In this document: positions 53,038-62,264 of the stretch, in pieces | Position numbering within the stretch: position 1 is the first letter of the stretch | Layout of the letters: the number at the start of each line of letters is the position of its first letter | DNA from: an uncultured Prevotella sp. | GTDB lineage: Bacteria; Bacteroidota; Bacteroidia; Bacteroidales; Bacteroidaceae | DNA: 64,000 nt | Direction: 5' to 3' | Assembly: GCA_900316015.1 (NCBI GenBank) | Contig: ONBG01000004.1 | Location: forward strand, 1-64,000 | Made by a program: the position numbers and the translations under genes | The notes under the pieces: model-generated | Database searches by the model: none | Seen by the model: only the letters and a program-made list of their open reading frames with translations | What the model was told of the DNA's origin: nothing

Positions 53038-54264
53038 ATGATCGCTTTCCTACAGAAGTTAATTACAGAAAATGGGCTCTATCTCACGATCGGGGTCTCT
53101 GCTTTCCTGATCCTTCTGGCTATCCTTTCTTCCATGATCAATCCCTTCTTCCGCAACGGGTTCCTGAAAAGGATCGACCTCAAGAATGTGGGAGAGGGAG
53201 AAGAAGGCAACGAAGAGGAAGGAAAAACGTCGGTGGGCATGCAGGAAAGAGGAGAAGGAATCTCCATCATCATTCCTGCCCACGACGACGCAGAGGAACT
53301 GGACAAGCATTTGCCCTTGCTGCTCTCCCAGCAATACGATGGCGACTATCAAGTGATCGTCGTGGCGGAACAAGGGGACAGCGATACGGAAGATGTACTC
53401 AAAAGAGTGGGAAACAATCCCCACCTCTATACCACGTTCATTCCCAACTCCTCCCGTTACATGAGCCGCCGGAAGTTGTCCATCACCTTAGGGGTCAAGG
53501 CGGCCCGGTACGAATGGATCATCCTCACGGATGCTTTCAGTTCTCCACAGTCAGACGAATGGCTCAGGAATATGGCACGTAACTTCACCCCGGAGACCAA
53601 CTTAGTGATCGGCTATTCTGGATATGCGCTCGACGCTCGTGATTACGAACGTTTCGAACGGTTGCGTACGTCTTACTATCTGCTTCGTGAGGCTGTGAAC
53701 GGGACAGCCTATCGCACCAATGGGACGAACCTTGCCTTCCGGAAAAGTGAGTTCATGGGGAACAACGGCTATTTAGGCAACCTTGACTTGATCAGAGGCG
53801 AGTTCGACTTCTTGGTCAACAAGTACGCCCACAAAGGGCATACGGCTGTAGAACTTGCCCCAAATGCCTGGGTTCGCGATGACGCGCCTTCAGACAAGAC
53901 ATGGATGAACAAGATGATTTATTATCGGGAGACGCGCCGGCACCTCCAACGCAGTTTCCCGCATCGATGCCTCTGCCATGTCGACATGCTCATGATGCAC
54001 GTCAACTATCTCGTGGCTCTCATCGCCCTTGTCCTCTCCATCCTCCTCAAGGCATGGATCATCACAGGGGCATCATCCCTGGCACTGCTCCTCACCATGA
54101 CCCTAAGGTCGGCATTTGCCCGTAAAGCGATCCAACAGTTTGGGGAAGAAGTCCCCACAGCGAAGATCATTCCCTTCGAGATTAGCATGACTTGGAGGAA
54201 TCTTTTCATCTGGATCCGCTACAAGTGCGTCAACAAATACGATTTCACCACCCATAAGCAGTAA
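53038..54264 (+). CDS. Membrane glycosyltransferase, family 2
   Basis: 408 residues. An N-terminal membrane helix (about 13-33), a GT-A catalytic domain (SIIIPAHDDAEELDKHLPLLL; VIVVAEQGDSD; WIILTDAFSSPQSDEWL, where the usual DxD reads TDAFS), and two C-terminal helices (about 325-365). It resembles membrane-bound GT2 enzymes that build polysaccharides or glycolipids, but the acceptor is unknown. Six to twelve bases separate it from the next gene, a GT4-like protein, so the two may act together. Confidence 0.82.
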   Translation: MIAFLQKLITENGLYLTIGVSAFLILLAILSSMINPFFRNGFLKRIDLKNVGEGEEGNEEEGKTSVGMQERGEGISIIIPAHDDAEELDKHLPLLLSQQYDGDYQVIVVAEQGDSDTEDVLKRVGNNPHLYTTFIPNSSRYMSRRKLSITLGVKAARYEWIILTDAFSSPQSDEWLRNMARNFTPETNLVIGYSGYALDARDYERFERLRTSYYLLREAVNGTAYRTNGTNLAFRKSEFMGNNGYLGNLDLIRGEFDFLVNKYAHKGHTAVELAPNAWVRDDAPSDKTWMNKMIYYRETRRHLQRSFPHRCLCHVDMLMMHVNYLVALIALVLSILLKAWIITGASSLALLLTMTLRSAFARKAIQQFGEEVPTAKIIPFEISMTWRNLFIWIRYKCVNKYDFTTHKQ

Positions 54265-54276
54265 GGAGATGTGCCT

Positions 54277-55446
54277 ATGAAGATACTGGTCTTTATTTCT
54301 AAGGAGGCGGACCGGACCCCGCTTTATCATGATACAGCCTTGACCCTTTGCCGACAGTTGTCTGCTCGGGCCGAGGTGGAACTCACCAGTAGCTTCAAAG
54401 GAGATCTCTCCGCGTATGATGTCGCCCACGTCATGGGAAGCTGGAGCATGAGTGCCGCAAGGCTTCTGCTCCGCGCTACCCGGAAACAAGTGCCGACGGT
54501 GTTCTCTCCCTTAGGAGGACTGGAACCTTGGATGATCAGGAAACATGCCACCGAGAAGTGGGCGAAGCGACTGGTTTATCAGCGTCGGATGGTACAACAG
54601 GCATCTGCTGTCCATCTCTTGGGGAAAATGGAATTGAAATCTTTTCAGCAACTCCAATGGAATGAGCGGTATCAGGTGATCAAGAACTGTCTGTTGACTG
54701 GTGAGATAACGGCTGAGGAGATGGCATCGCAGATGCTTGCTCTTTACCAAAAAGTTATCGACTCCAACTGCTATTCGATGATCAGAGAGCCCCAACAGGA
54801 TGCCTTGGCATCCCTGCTCTTGGCTGGCATTGACCGGGAATCGTGGCAATGGCGAAATGAAAATGATGGGAAAAAAGAGGACAAAAAGAATCATGAATGG
54901 GTCGACTGCTTGAGGAAATTGCAGCCAAACGACTGGCGCCACTTGTTCATCTACGCCTTCAATGAAGGGATCCTCGTGGATATCCGACACGGTATAGAGG
55001 CAGCGAAGCAACCCATGCCCGCGATCGACGTAGCCAGCATTGGCAGATTCCCCGTCCCCTACCCTGTCAATAAAGAGGAGCTGGAATCGGAGACGCTGAT
55101 CTCCAAGAACCCGATCCTGAAGAACAAGCTCCATGAAGTGGCTACAGAGAAGCTTCAGGAAGAGAAGAAAATCTGCGTCATGGTGCTCAACATACGGTCG
55201 ATGCTCCGCCAGAAAACCCTGTCCATGCGCCATCTGCTCGATTTCTACCGGGAAATCAGGTACCAGTCCTATGATGAGGAAGAACTATCCTTGATGCTGA
55301 AACAGTTGGGATACTATAAGTTTGCCTCCCGACTGATTTTCATTCTACAAGACGTGATTGGACTCACAGAAGGGTTCACTCCCATCGAGCCGACAGACGA
55401 TCATGAAACAGACCAACTTCGTAAGAAAATAACAAAATTACAGTAG
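54277..55446 (+). CDS. GT4-like N-terminal domain joined to an unrecognised C-terminal region
   Basis: 389 residues from the ATG at 54277, preceded by a rare good Shine-Dalgarno (AAGGAG at 54263-54268). The first 150 residues look like a family 4 glycosyltransferase acceptor domain: HVMGSWSMSAARLLLR, then FSPLGGLEPWMIRK, then QASAVHLLGKMELKS. The donor-binding half with its EGxxxxxxE motif is missing; from about residue 160 the sequence is helical, charged and unfamiliar (e.g. DWRHLFIYAFNEGILVDIRHGIEAA). It may be a non-catalytic partner of the GT2 upstream. A GTG at 54271 is an alternative start. Confidence 0.6.
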   Translation: MKILVFISKEADRTPLYHDTALTLCRQLSARAEVELTSSFKGDLSAYDVAHVMGSWSMSAARLLLRATRKQVPTVFSPLGGLEPWMIRKHATEKWAKRLVYQRRMVQQASAVHLLGKMELKSFQQLQWNERYQVIKNCLLTGEITAEEMASQMLALYQKVIDSNCYSMIREPQQDALASLLLAGIDRESWQWRNENDGKKEDKKNHEWVDCLRKLQPNDWRHLFIYAFNEGILVDIRHGIEAAKQPMPAIDVASIGRFPVPYPVNKEELESETLISKNPILKNKLHEVATEKLQEEKKICVMVLNIRSMLRQKTLSMRHLLDFYREIRYQSYDEEELSLMLKQLGYYKFASRLIFILQDVIGLTEGFTPIEPTDDHETDQLRKKITKLQ

Positions 55447-55451
55447 TGCGA

Positions 55452-57443
55452 ATGAAAACGATTCATTACGACATTGACAACGACCTGCATTACCTGCAGT
55501 TGCTGTCGCAATCCTTTCCAACCGTTGCGGATGCAAGCACGGAAATCATCAACCTGTCGGCTATTCTCAATCTCCCCAAGGGGACAGAGCATTTCTTAGC
55601 TGATATCCATGGGGAATATGAGGCTTTCCAACATGTTCTGAAGAATGCGTCGGGAAATATCAAGAGAAAAGTCAACGAGCTTTTCGGCAATACCTTGCGG
55701 GAATCGGAGAAGCGGGAGCTATGCACGCTGATCTATTACCCGGAGCAAAAGTTGGAGCTTGTCAAGGCAAATGAGGAAGATATCGACGACTGGTACCATA
55801 TCACCCTCCATCAATTGGTCAGCGTATGCCGGGATGTATCGAGCAAGTACACCCGGTCGAAAGTGAGGAAAGCACTCCCTGCCGAGTTCAGCTATATCAT
55901 CCAGGAACTTCTTCATGAACGGACTGAGGATACGAACAAGACAGCCTATGTCAACGTCATCATCGATACGATCATCTCCACCGGACGGGCTGACGACTTC
56001 ATTATCGCTATTGCCAATGTGATCCAACGGCTTGCCATCGACCAATTGCATATCTTAGGGGACATCTACGACCGTGGACCGGGTGCCCATATCATCATGG
56101 ACACCATGGAGAACTACAATAAATGGGATATCCAGTGGGGCAATCATGATGTCTTGTGGATGGGAGCCCTTGCCGGCAATGATGCCTGTATCTGCAATGT
56201 GATCCGCCTGTCCTTGCGGTATGCCAACTTGGCAACGCTCGAAGATGGCTATGGCATCAATCTCGTCCCTCTTGCCACCTTCGCCATGGAGACCTATGGG
56301 GATGATCCCTGTGAGGAATTTATCCCTCACATCAATGGAGGCGCAGGGAAAATGGATGAAAAGACCACACGACTCACGACCTTGATGCACAAGGCAATTG
56401 CCGTCCTGCAGTTTAAGACAGAGGCTAAGATCTATGAAGCACACCCCGAATGGGGGATGCAAGACAGGGAACTGTTCAACTTCATCGATTATGACAAGGG
56501 AACCATCACGCTCGATGGAAAGGTATACCCGCTCAAGAGCAACCACTTCCCTACCATCGATCCCAAACGTCCCAATGAACTGACCTTTGAGGAGAAAGTC
56601 TTAATGGGTAAGTTGCACCATTCCTTCAAGGTGAGCGAGAAGCTGCACAAGCACATCCGGCTCATGCTCCGGCATGGATGTATGTATGCGGTCTACAATA
56701 ACAACCTGCTCTTCCATGCCTCTGTCCCCCTGAACGAGGATGGCAGCCTGAAAGAAGTCCAGGTATGGATAGGCAAAAAATACAAAGGACAGGAACTGAT
56801 GTACCAGACAGGGATGCTGATCCGCACTGCCTTTCAGAATGATTCCGACCCTGAGGAGAAGAAATATGCGATTGATTACTTCCTTTACCTCTGGTGCGGA
56901 CCTGACAGTCCGCTTTTTGACAAATCGAAGATGGCAACCTTCGAGCGGTATTTCATCGCCGAAAAGGAGACCCATCATGAAGAGAAAGGCTATTATTTCC
57001 AGTTGCGTGACAATGAGGAGATCGTCGACCGGATCTTAGATGCCTTCCATGTCCCGGAACCCAACCGCCATATTATCAATGGGCATGTGCCCGTACATGT
57101 GATGAACGGAGAAAACCCAATCAAGGCAAACGGGAAGCTGATGGTCATCGATGGCGGTTTCTCACAAGCCTATCATAAGGAGACGGGCATCGCCGGATAC
57201 ACATTGGTCTATCACAGTCGCGGTTTCCAGCTCGTTCAACACGAGCCCTTCACCAGTCAGGCGGATGCCATACAGAAAGGCACCGACATCAAGAGCACCA
57301 CGCAGATCGTCGAGATGTCAGCCCATCGCATGTTAGTGGCAGATACCGACAAGGGCAAAGAACTAAAGCAGCAGATTGCCGACCTTGAGGAACTCCTTTA
57401 TGCATACCGACACGGTTACCTGAAGGAGAGTGAAAAGAAATAA
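55452..57443 (+). CDS. fbp: Fructose-1,6-bisphosphatase, class III
   Basis: 663 residues, the size of the Firmicutes/Bacteroidetes class III enzyme. It has metallophosphatase motifs: LADIHGEYEAF, GDIYDRGPGAHIIMDTM, WGNHDVLWMGA, and INGHVPVH with VIDGGFS. It removes the 1-phosphate of fructose-1,6-bisphosphate in gluconeogenesis. The start follows the stop of the GT4-like gene by six bases; a GTG at 55446 is possible. A terminator begins at its stop codon. Confidence 0.96.
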   Translation: MKTIHYDIDNDLHYLQLLSQSFPTVADASTEIINLSAILNLPKGTEHFLADIHGEYEAFQHVLKNASGNIKRKVNELFGNTLRESEKRELCTLIYYPEQKLELVKANEEDIDDWYHITLHQLVSVCRDVSSKYTRSKVRKALPAEFSYIIQELLHERTEDTNKTAYVNVIIDTIISTGRADDFIIAIANVIQRLAIDQLHILGDIYDRGPGAHIIMDTMENYNKWDIQWGNHDVLWMGALAGNDACICNVIRLSLRYANLATLEDGYGINLVPLATFAMETYGDDPCEEFIPHINGGAGKMDEKTTRLTTLMHKAIAVLQFKTEAKIYEAHPEWGMQDRELFNFIDYDKGTITLDGKVYPLKSNHFPTIDPKRPNELTFEEKVLMGKLHHSFKVSEKLHKHIRLMLRHGCMYAVYNNNLLFHASVPLNEDGSLKEVQVWIGKKYKGQELMYQTGMLIRTAFQNDSDPEEKKYAIDYFLYLWCGPDSPLFDKSKMATFERYFIAEKETHHEEKGYYFQLRDNEEIVDRILDAFHVPEPNRHIINGHVPVHVMNGENPIKANGKLMVIDGGFSQAYHKETGIAGYTLVYHSRGFQLVQHEPFTSQADAIQKGTDIKSTTQIVEMSAHRMLVADTDKGKELKQQIADLEELLYAYRHGYLKESEKK

Positions 57444-57485
57444 GCAAAAAGCAGGTTCCCATTCAAGAAACCTGCTTTTTGCTTA
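57442..57485. terminator. Bidirectional terminator between fbp and the DUF3127 gene
   Basis: A 16-bp stem AAGCAAAAAGCAGGTT (57442-57457) with its reverse complement (57469-57484), flanked by T/A, with runs of A and T inside the stem. It serves two convergent genes. Confidence 0.85.
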
Positions 57486-57521
57486 TTATCGTCTATGCCC
57501 TGGAGCGTGATGCCGACTTCC

Positions 57522-57965
57522 TTAAAAAGGAAGGTCATCAGTGCTATTCTCTGCCGGAGCATCCGTCGAAGGCGGGAATGGAGCCGTGGCACCACCCTGC
57601 GGAGCTGCAGGAGCAGCCGTTGGAGCAGCACCCATTGCCGGTCCGGAGACGAAAGGCTGGGCAGTCGGAGCAACAGGAGCTGCGCCAACAGAAGCGGGAT
57701 CAACCAACCGGACGTCGAAAGCACGGATATTATTAAACCACCTTCCATTATATTCATGGGCATCGATATCAAATGATACCATGACCTCCTGGCCCACCTG
57801 GATGTTAAAACGGGCTAAACGATCAGCACCAAAAACCGAGAACACCATTTTTCTGGGATACGCATCATGGGTTTCAATGACAAAATCCTGAGATTTCCAT
57901 TCTCCACGTGCAGACACTCCGCTTCTTTCGGGAAGCGCTACGATAACTTTTCCTTGTATATCCAT
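57522..57965 (-). CDS. DUF3127 protein, OB-fold with an SSB-like acidic tail
   Basis: 147 residues. The first 90 residues match DUF3127 (IQGKVIVALPERSGVSARGEWKSQDFVIETHD...), a small Bacteroidetes family predicted to adopt an OB fold. A Pro/Ala/Gly-rich linker of about 45 residues leads to a final STDDLPF. The tail copies the acidic-Pro-Phe tip by which single-stranded DNA-binding protein recruits partners. Binding of single-stranded nucleic acid is inference. Divergent from dnaN. Confidence 0.75.
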   Translation of the reverse strand: MDIQGKVIVALPERSGVSARGEWKSQDFVIETHDAYPRKMVFSVFGADRLARFNIQVGQEVMVSFDIDAHEYNGRWFNNIRAFDVRLVDPASVGAAPVAPTAQPFVSGPAMGAAPTAAPAAPQGGATAPFPPSTDAPAENSTDDLPF

Positions 57966-58108
57966 TGCGACTTATTTTGTTATTTGATATTTAGCAGTAT
58001 AAACATAAAGGATACATATAAATTGTATTCCGTCTGCGAAATTAATAAAATAGTTCTAATTTATGAAACTTTTCAGATGATTTTTTTGCTTCCCACAATG
58101 GTTTTTTG

Positions 58109-58116
58109 TATTTTTG
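58109..58116 (+). promoter_or_regulatory. -7 element TATTTTTG of dnaN
   Basis: TAnnTTTG match about 45 bases before the dnaN ATG. A five-codon frame (MDKKK, 58125-58142) opens a few bases after the predicted start site. Confidence 0.5.
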
Positions 58117-58160
58117 TACCTAAAATGGATAAAAAGAAATAACTAATCAATTCAATACTA

Positions 58161-59285
58161 ATGAGATTTACCTTATCTAGCACTGCGCTTAGCAGCCGCC
58201 TGCAAACCCTTTCGAGGGTTATCAACAGCAAGAACTCCTTTCCTATCTTGGATTGCTTTTTGCTTGAAATCAGTAACAACACGTTGGTTATCACTGCCTC
58301 TGACAGCGAGAATGTCTTGCGGTCGTCGATAACACTGGCAGAGTGTGATGGCGAAGGCAGTTTCTGCGTACCCAACCGCACCATCCTTGATGCAGTCAAG
58401 GAATTGCCGGAGCAGCCCCTGACATTCGACATCGACCTTGATGCGATGACGGTTAAGGTAATTTATCAGAATGGTATGTACAACTTCACGGCACAGAGCG
58501 CAGCAGAATATCCTTTACCACAGGCTATTCCTGATGGGGCTACCGTCGTGACGATTGACGCAGGCGTTCTCAATGACAATATCACCCGTTCCCTGTTTGC
58601 AACGGCACAAGATGAGTTGCGCCCTGTCATGAACGGTATTTACTTCGACCTCACGCCCGACTGCCTTGCCATCGTTGCCAGCGACGGGCATAAATTAGTA
58701 CGCAACAAGAATTTCACGATCAAGAGCGAGACACCGGCATCCTTCATCCTGCCGAAGAAGCCAGCCAGCTTGTTGAAAAACATCCTGAACAGCGATGGAG
58801 GAGATGTCGTGATCAAGTTCGATGACCGCAATGCAGAAATCCGTTTCGCTGACGGCACGCTCACCTGCCGGTTGATCGAAGGAAGGTATCCCAACTATAA
58901 TTCCGTGATCCCCGCAGACAATCCAAATCAACTGACCATCGACCGCAAGGCACTGCTCAGTGCCCTCAGGCGCGTGCTCCCCTTTGCCAGTGAGGCAAGC
59001 CAACTCATCCGTTTCCACTTGGAGAATGGCAAGTTGGAGATTTCCTCTGAGGACCTCGACTTTGCGACAAGTGCCAAGGAAAGCATTGTCTGCGACTATA
59101 CAGGACAAAACATGAGCATCGGGTTCAAGGGCGGTTCTCTGACAGAGATCCTGACCAACCTCAACAGCGACGAGGTGATCATCCAGCTCGCCGATCCCAG
59201 CAGGGCCGGCATTATCATCCCTGCCACGCAACCGGAGAATGAAGATGTGCTCATGCTTATCATGCCCATGCTTTTAAATGATTGA
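58161..59285 (+). CDS. dnaN: DNA polymerase III sliding clamp (beta subunit)
   Basis: 374 residues, normal length, with three clamp domains; recognisable stretches are SSRLQTLSRVINSKNSFPILDCFLLE, ASDGHKLVRN and the C-terminal MLLIMPMLLND. It encircles DNA and tethers the polymerase. Followed after six bases by a proofreading-type exonuclease gene, a functional pairing. Confidence 0.97.
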   Translation: MRFTLSSTALSSRLQTLSRVINSKNSFPILDCFLLEISNNTLVITASDSENVLRSSITLAECDGEGSFCVPNRTILDAVKELPEQPLTFDIDLDAMTVKVIYQNGMYNFTAQSAAEYPLPQAIPDGATVVTIDAGVLNDNITRSLFATAQDELRPVMNGIYFDLTPDCLAIVASDGHKLVRNKNFTIKSETPASFILPKKPASLLKNILNSDGGDVVIKFDDRNAEIRFADGTLTCRLIEGRYPNYNSVIPADNPNQLTIDRKALLSALRRVLPFASEASQLIRFHLENGKLEISSEDLDFATSAKESIVCDYTGQNMSIGFKGGSLTEILTNLNSDEVIIQLADPSRAGIIIPATQPENEDVLMLIMPMLLND

Positions 59286-59291
59286 TCAACA

Positions 59292-60146
59292 ATGAAATTA
59301 AATCTTACGAAACCCCTGATCGTCTTCGACTTGGAGACGACAGGGCTGGATCTTGTCAACGACAGGATCATCCAACTTTCATATATTAAGGTATTCCCTG
59401 ATGGGAAGGAAGAAAGGGGCGACCAGTTCTTCAATCCTGGGAAAACGATTCCAACCGAGGTCAGTCAACTGACAGGCATCACGGACGATATGGTGAAAGA
59501 TGCCCCCACTTTCAAAGCCCTCGCCCCATCGCTGAATGAGAAATTCAAGGGTTGTGACTTCGCCGGCTTTAACTCCAACCACTTCGATGTGCCAATGCTC
59601 GCCGAGGAATTCCTGCGTTCGGGCATCGACTTCGATTTCTCCAAATGCAGATTGATCGATGCACAGACCATCTTCCACAAGATGGAACGCCGCAATCTTG
59701 CCGCAGCTTATAAGTTCTATTGCGGACATAAGATGGAAGAGGATTTCGAGGCACACCGTGCCGACCAAGATACGGAAGCTACCTACCGCGTCCTCCAAGG
59801 GGAGTTGGACATGTACGACCCAGCAAAGCAGGAAGAAGAAGACCGGAAATTGCCCAATGACATGGATGTCCTCGCCGAGTTCTCAAAGAATAACGACAAT
59901 GTCGACTTCGCTGGTCGGATCGTCTGGAAAGAGATGACAGATGCTGATGGCAAGGTGCTAACCGATGAGAAAGGCAATCCTCGCAAGCAGGAAGTGTTCA
60001 ATTTCGGCAAGTACAAGGGCGTGCCCGTGACGGAAGTCCTGCACCGCGACCCTGGCTACTATGGTTGGATACTCGACAACGACTTCACCAATAACACGAA
60101 ACAGGTGCTCACCCGCATCCGCTTGCGTGACTTCAATCATCGATAA
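59292..60146 (+). CDS. DnaQ-like 3'-5' exonuclease
   Basis: 284 residues. The N-terminal DEDDh exonuclease fold shows all acidic motifs: FDLETTG (D12, E14), NSNHFDVPML, and HRADQDTEAT. The C-terminal ~75 residues (FNFGKYKGVPVTEVLHRDPGYYGWILDND) form the small domain often attached to Bacteroidetes epsilon-like exonucleases. It probably proofreads for DNA polymerase III; whether it is the main epsilon subunit is not certain. Its stop overlaps the coaBC start. Confidence 0.88.
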   Translation: MKLNLTKPLIVFDLETTGLDLVNDRIIQLSYIKVFPDGKEERGDQFFNPGKTIPTEVSQLTGITDDMVKDAPTFKALAPSLNEKFKGCDFAGFNSNHFDVPMLAEEFLRSGIDFDFSKCRLIDAQTIFHKMERRNLAAAYKFYCGHKMEEDFEAHRADQDTEATYRVLQGELDMYDPAKQEEEDRKLPNDMDVLAEFSKNNDNVDFAGRIVWKEMTDADGKVLTDEKGNPRKQEVFNFGKYKGVPVTEVLHRDPGYYGWILDNDFTNNTKQVLTRIRLRDFNHR

Positions 60147-61348
60147 TGCTCAGAAACAAGAAAATTGTTTTAGGAATTACAGGATCCATTGCTGCCTATA
60201 AGGCATGCCTGATCATCCGCAGCCTGATCAAGCAAGGGGCTGAGGTACAAGTGGTGATCACGGAGGCAGGCAAGGAGTTTATCACTCCGGTCACGCTCTC
60301 TGCCCTCACCCATAAGCCAGTGATCAGCGAGTTCTTTGCCCAAAGGGACGGAACATGGCATTCCCATGTCGACCTCGGGCTGTGGGCAGATGCCATGCTC
60401 ATTGCGCCTTGCACAGCAAGCACCTTAGGCAAGATGGCTCAGGGGATTGCCGACAATATGCTGGTCACGACATACCTATCGATGAAAGCACCCGTATTCA
60501 TCGCCCCTGCCATGGACTTAGACATGTACAGGCATCAGAGCACACAGCGGAATCTGCAAAGGCTCAAGGAGTATGGAAACCATATCATCGAGCCGGGAAG
60601 TGGGTTCCTTGCCAGTGGCCTGGAAGGGAAAGGCAGGATGGAAGAGCCAGAGACCATCGTCCATATCTTAGATCAATTCTTTGATGAGCAAAGTAAGGGT
60701 AAAGACCTGATAGGCAAGAAGGTTATGATCACTGCGGGACCTACTTATGAGAAGATTGACCCCGTGCGTTTCATTGGCAATTACTCCAGTGGGAAAATGG
60801 GATTTGCCATCGCAGAGGAATGCGCTCAAAGAGGCGCGGAGGTCACCCTGATCTCGGGTCCTGTGGCATTGCAATGCACTCCTTCCATCCACAGATGGGA
60901 TGTGGAGAGTTGCGCAGAGATGTACGAAAAGGCAACCGAGGTCTTTCCGCAATGCGATATTGCAGTTCTCTGCGCTGCCGTTGCCGATTTCCGCCCTGAG
61001 CAGGTGGCAGAACAGAAATTCAAGCGAGAGAAGGACGACCTTGTCTTGCGGCTCCAGCCTACGGAAGACATCGCCGCTGCCATCGGCAAGATGAAACGGG
61101 AAGACCAGAAGACCATAGGTTTCGCGTTGGAGACACATCATGAAGAGGCACATGCGAAGAAAAAGCTGAAGGAGAAGAACCTCGATTTCATTGTCCTCAA
61201 CAGCACCCGTATACCGGGAACCACGTTCCGCAGCGACGATAACCAGATTACCATCCTTTCCGCACAAGGCAAGAAGGAATATGAAAAGAAACCCAAGACG
61301 GAAGTAGCGAGCGACATCGTCGACGAGATCGTCCGTCTTTATTCATAG
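60146..61348 (+). CDS. coaBC: Bifunctional phosphopantothenoylcysteine decarboxylase / phosphopantothenate-cysteine ligase
   Basis: 400 residues. N-terminal flavoprotein CoaC with GSIAAYKACLIIRSL, the catalytic His in HSHVDLGLWAD, PCTASTLGKMAQGIADNML, and PAMDLDMYRH with substrate clamp. C-terminal CoaB begins ITAGPTYEKIDPVRFIGNYSSGKMG and contains AAVADFRP. It makes 4'-phosphopantetheine for coenzyme A. Confidence 0.97.
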   Translation: MLRNKKIVLGITGSIAAYKACLIIRSLIKQGAEVQVVITEAGKEFITPVTLSALTHKPVISEFFAQRDGTWHSHVDLGLWADAMLIAPCTASTLGKMAQGIADNMLVTTYLSMKAPVFIAPAMDLDMYRHQSTQRNLQRLKEYGNHIIEPGSGFLASGLEGKGRMEEPETIVHILDQFFDEQSKGKDLIGKKVMITAGPTYEKIDPVRFIGNYSSGKMGFAIAEECAQRGAEVTLISGPVALQCTPSIHRWDVESCAEMYEKATEVFPQCDIAVLCAAVADFRPEQVAEQKFKREKDDLVLRLQPTEDIAAAIGKMKREDQKTIGFALETHHEEAHAKKKLKEKNLDFIVLNSTRIPGTTFRSDDNQITILSAQGKKEYEKKPKTEVASDIVDEIVRLYS

Positions 61349-61361
61349 CGAAGTCACCATC

Positions 61362-62261
61362 ATGAGGAATTGGCTCATCATCATCTGCTGTTTCGTAAAT
61401 TCCTCCCTCATGGCGCAGGAATTGAATGCCAGGATCACGATCAACCATGCTCAGATCTCTGGTACCAATGATGCTGTGTTCGATAATCTGCAACAGACCC
61501 TGCAACAGTTCGTCAATGAGAGAAAATGGACCGACTTGCAGTTCCAGAAAAACGAGCGTATCGTGTGCAATTTCAATATCACCGTCACGAAATATGATGC
61601 CACTACGAATGCCTTTACTTGCAAGGCACTCATCCAGGCAAACCGTCCGGTGTATAACGCAGCCTACTCCTCCGTGCTTTATAACAATACCGACAACGAC
61701 TTCAACTTTGAGTTTGCGCAGTTCGACCAGTTGAACTTTGCCGAGGAAACGATTGATAACCAGCTCACGGCACTCTTTGCCTACTATGCCTACTTGATCA
61801 TTGGCCTCGACCTCGACAGCTTCTCCCCCATGGGTGGAGAGGGAGTGTTGCAACGTTGCATGTACTTAGTCAACAATGCGCAGAACCTGAACTTCAGTGG
61901 ATGGAAGTCATTCGACAACGACCGCAACCGGTTTGCCATCATCAACGATTACTTAGACGTTGGCATGAAACCGTTCCGTCAATTGCAATACGATTACTAC
62001 CGTAAGGGACTGGATGAGATGGCGAACAACCCAGAACGCGGTCGGAAGGCGATCTCTGATGCCCTGGAGCAGGACCTCAAGACCGCACATGAGAACAAGC
62101 CCCTGAGCTTGCTGCCCCAAATCTGGCTCGATTACAAGCGTGACGAGATCGCCAATATCTACAAAGGCAAAGGAACGGAAAAGGAAAAGGAAACCATCTA
62201 CGATATTGTCTTCAATATCAATCCCAGCCAGAACAATGCCTGGGAGAAAATCAAGTTATAG
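61362..62261 (+). CDS. DUF4835 exported protein
   Basis: 299 residues with a cleavable signal peptide (about 1-18, ...SSLMAQ). The mature protein follows the DUF4835 pattern: NARITINHAQISGTNDAVFDNLQQTLQQFVNERKW, then ALFAYYAYLIIGLDLDSFSPMGG. Family members occur between coaBC and recN across Bacteroidetes; no function is established. It is 13 bases after coaBC and three before recN. Confidence 0.87.
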   Translation: MRNWLIIICCFVNSSLMAQELNARITINHAQISGTNDAVFDNLQQTLQQFVNERKWTDLQFQKNERIVCNFNITVTKYDATTNAFTCKALIQANRPVYNAAYSSVLYNNTDNDFNFEFAQFDQLNFAEETIDNQLTALFAYYAYLIIGLDLDSFSPMGGEGVLQRCMYLVNNAQNLNFSGWKSFDNDRNRFAIINDYLDVGMKPFRQLQYDYYRKGLDEMANNPERGRKAISDALEQDLKTAHENKPLSLLPQIWLDYKRDEIANIYKGKGTEKEKETIYDIVFNINPSQNNAWEKIKL

Positions 62262-62264
62262 ATT

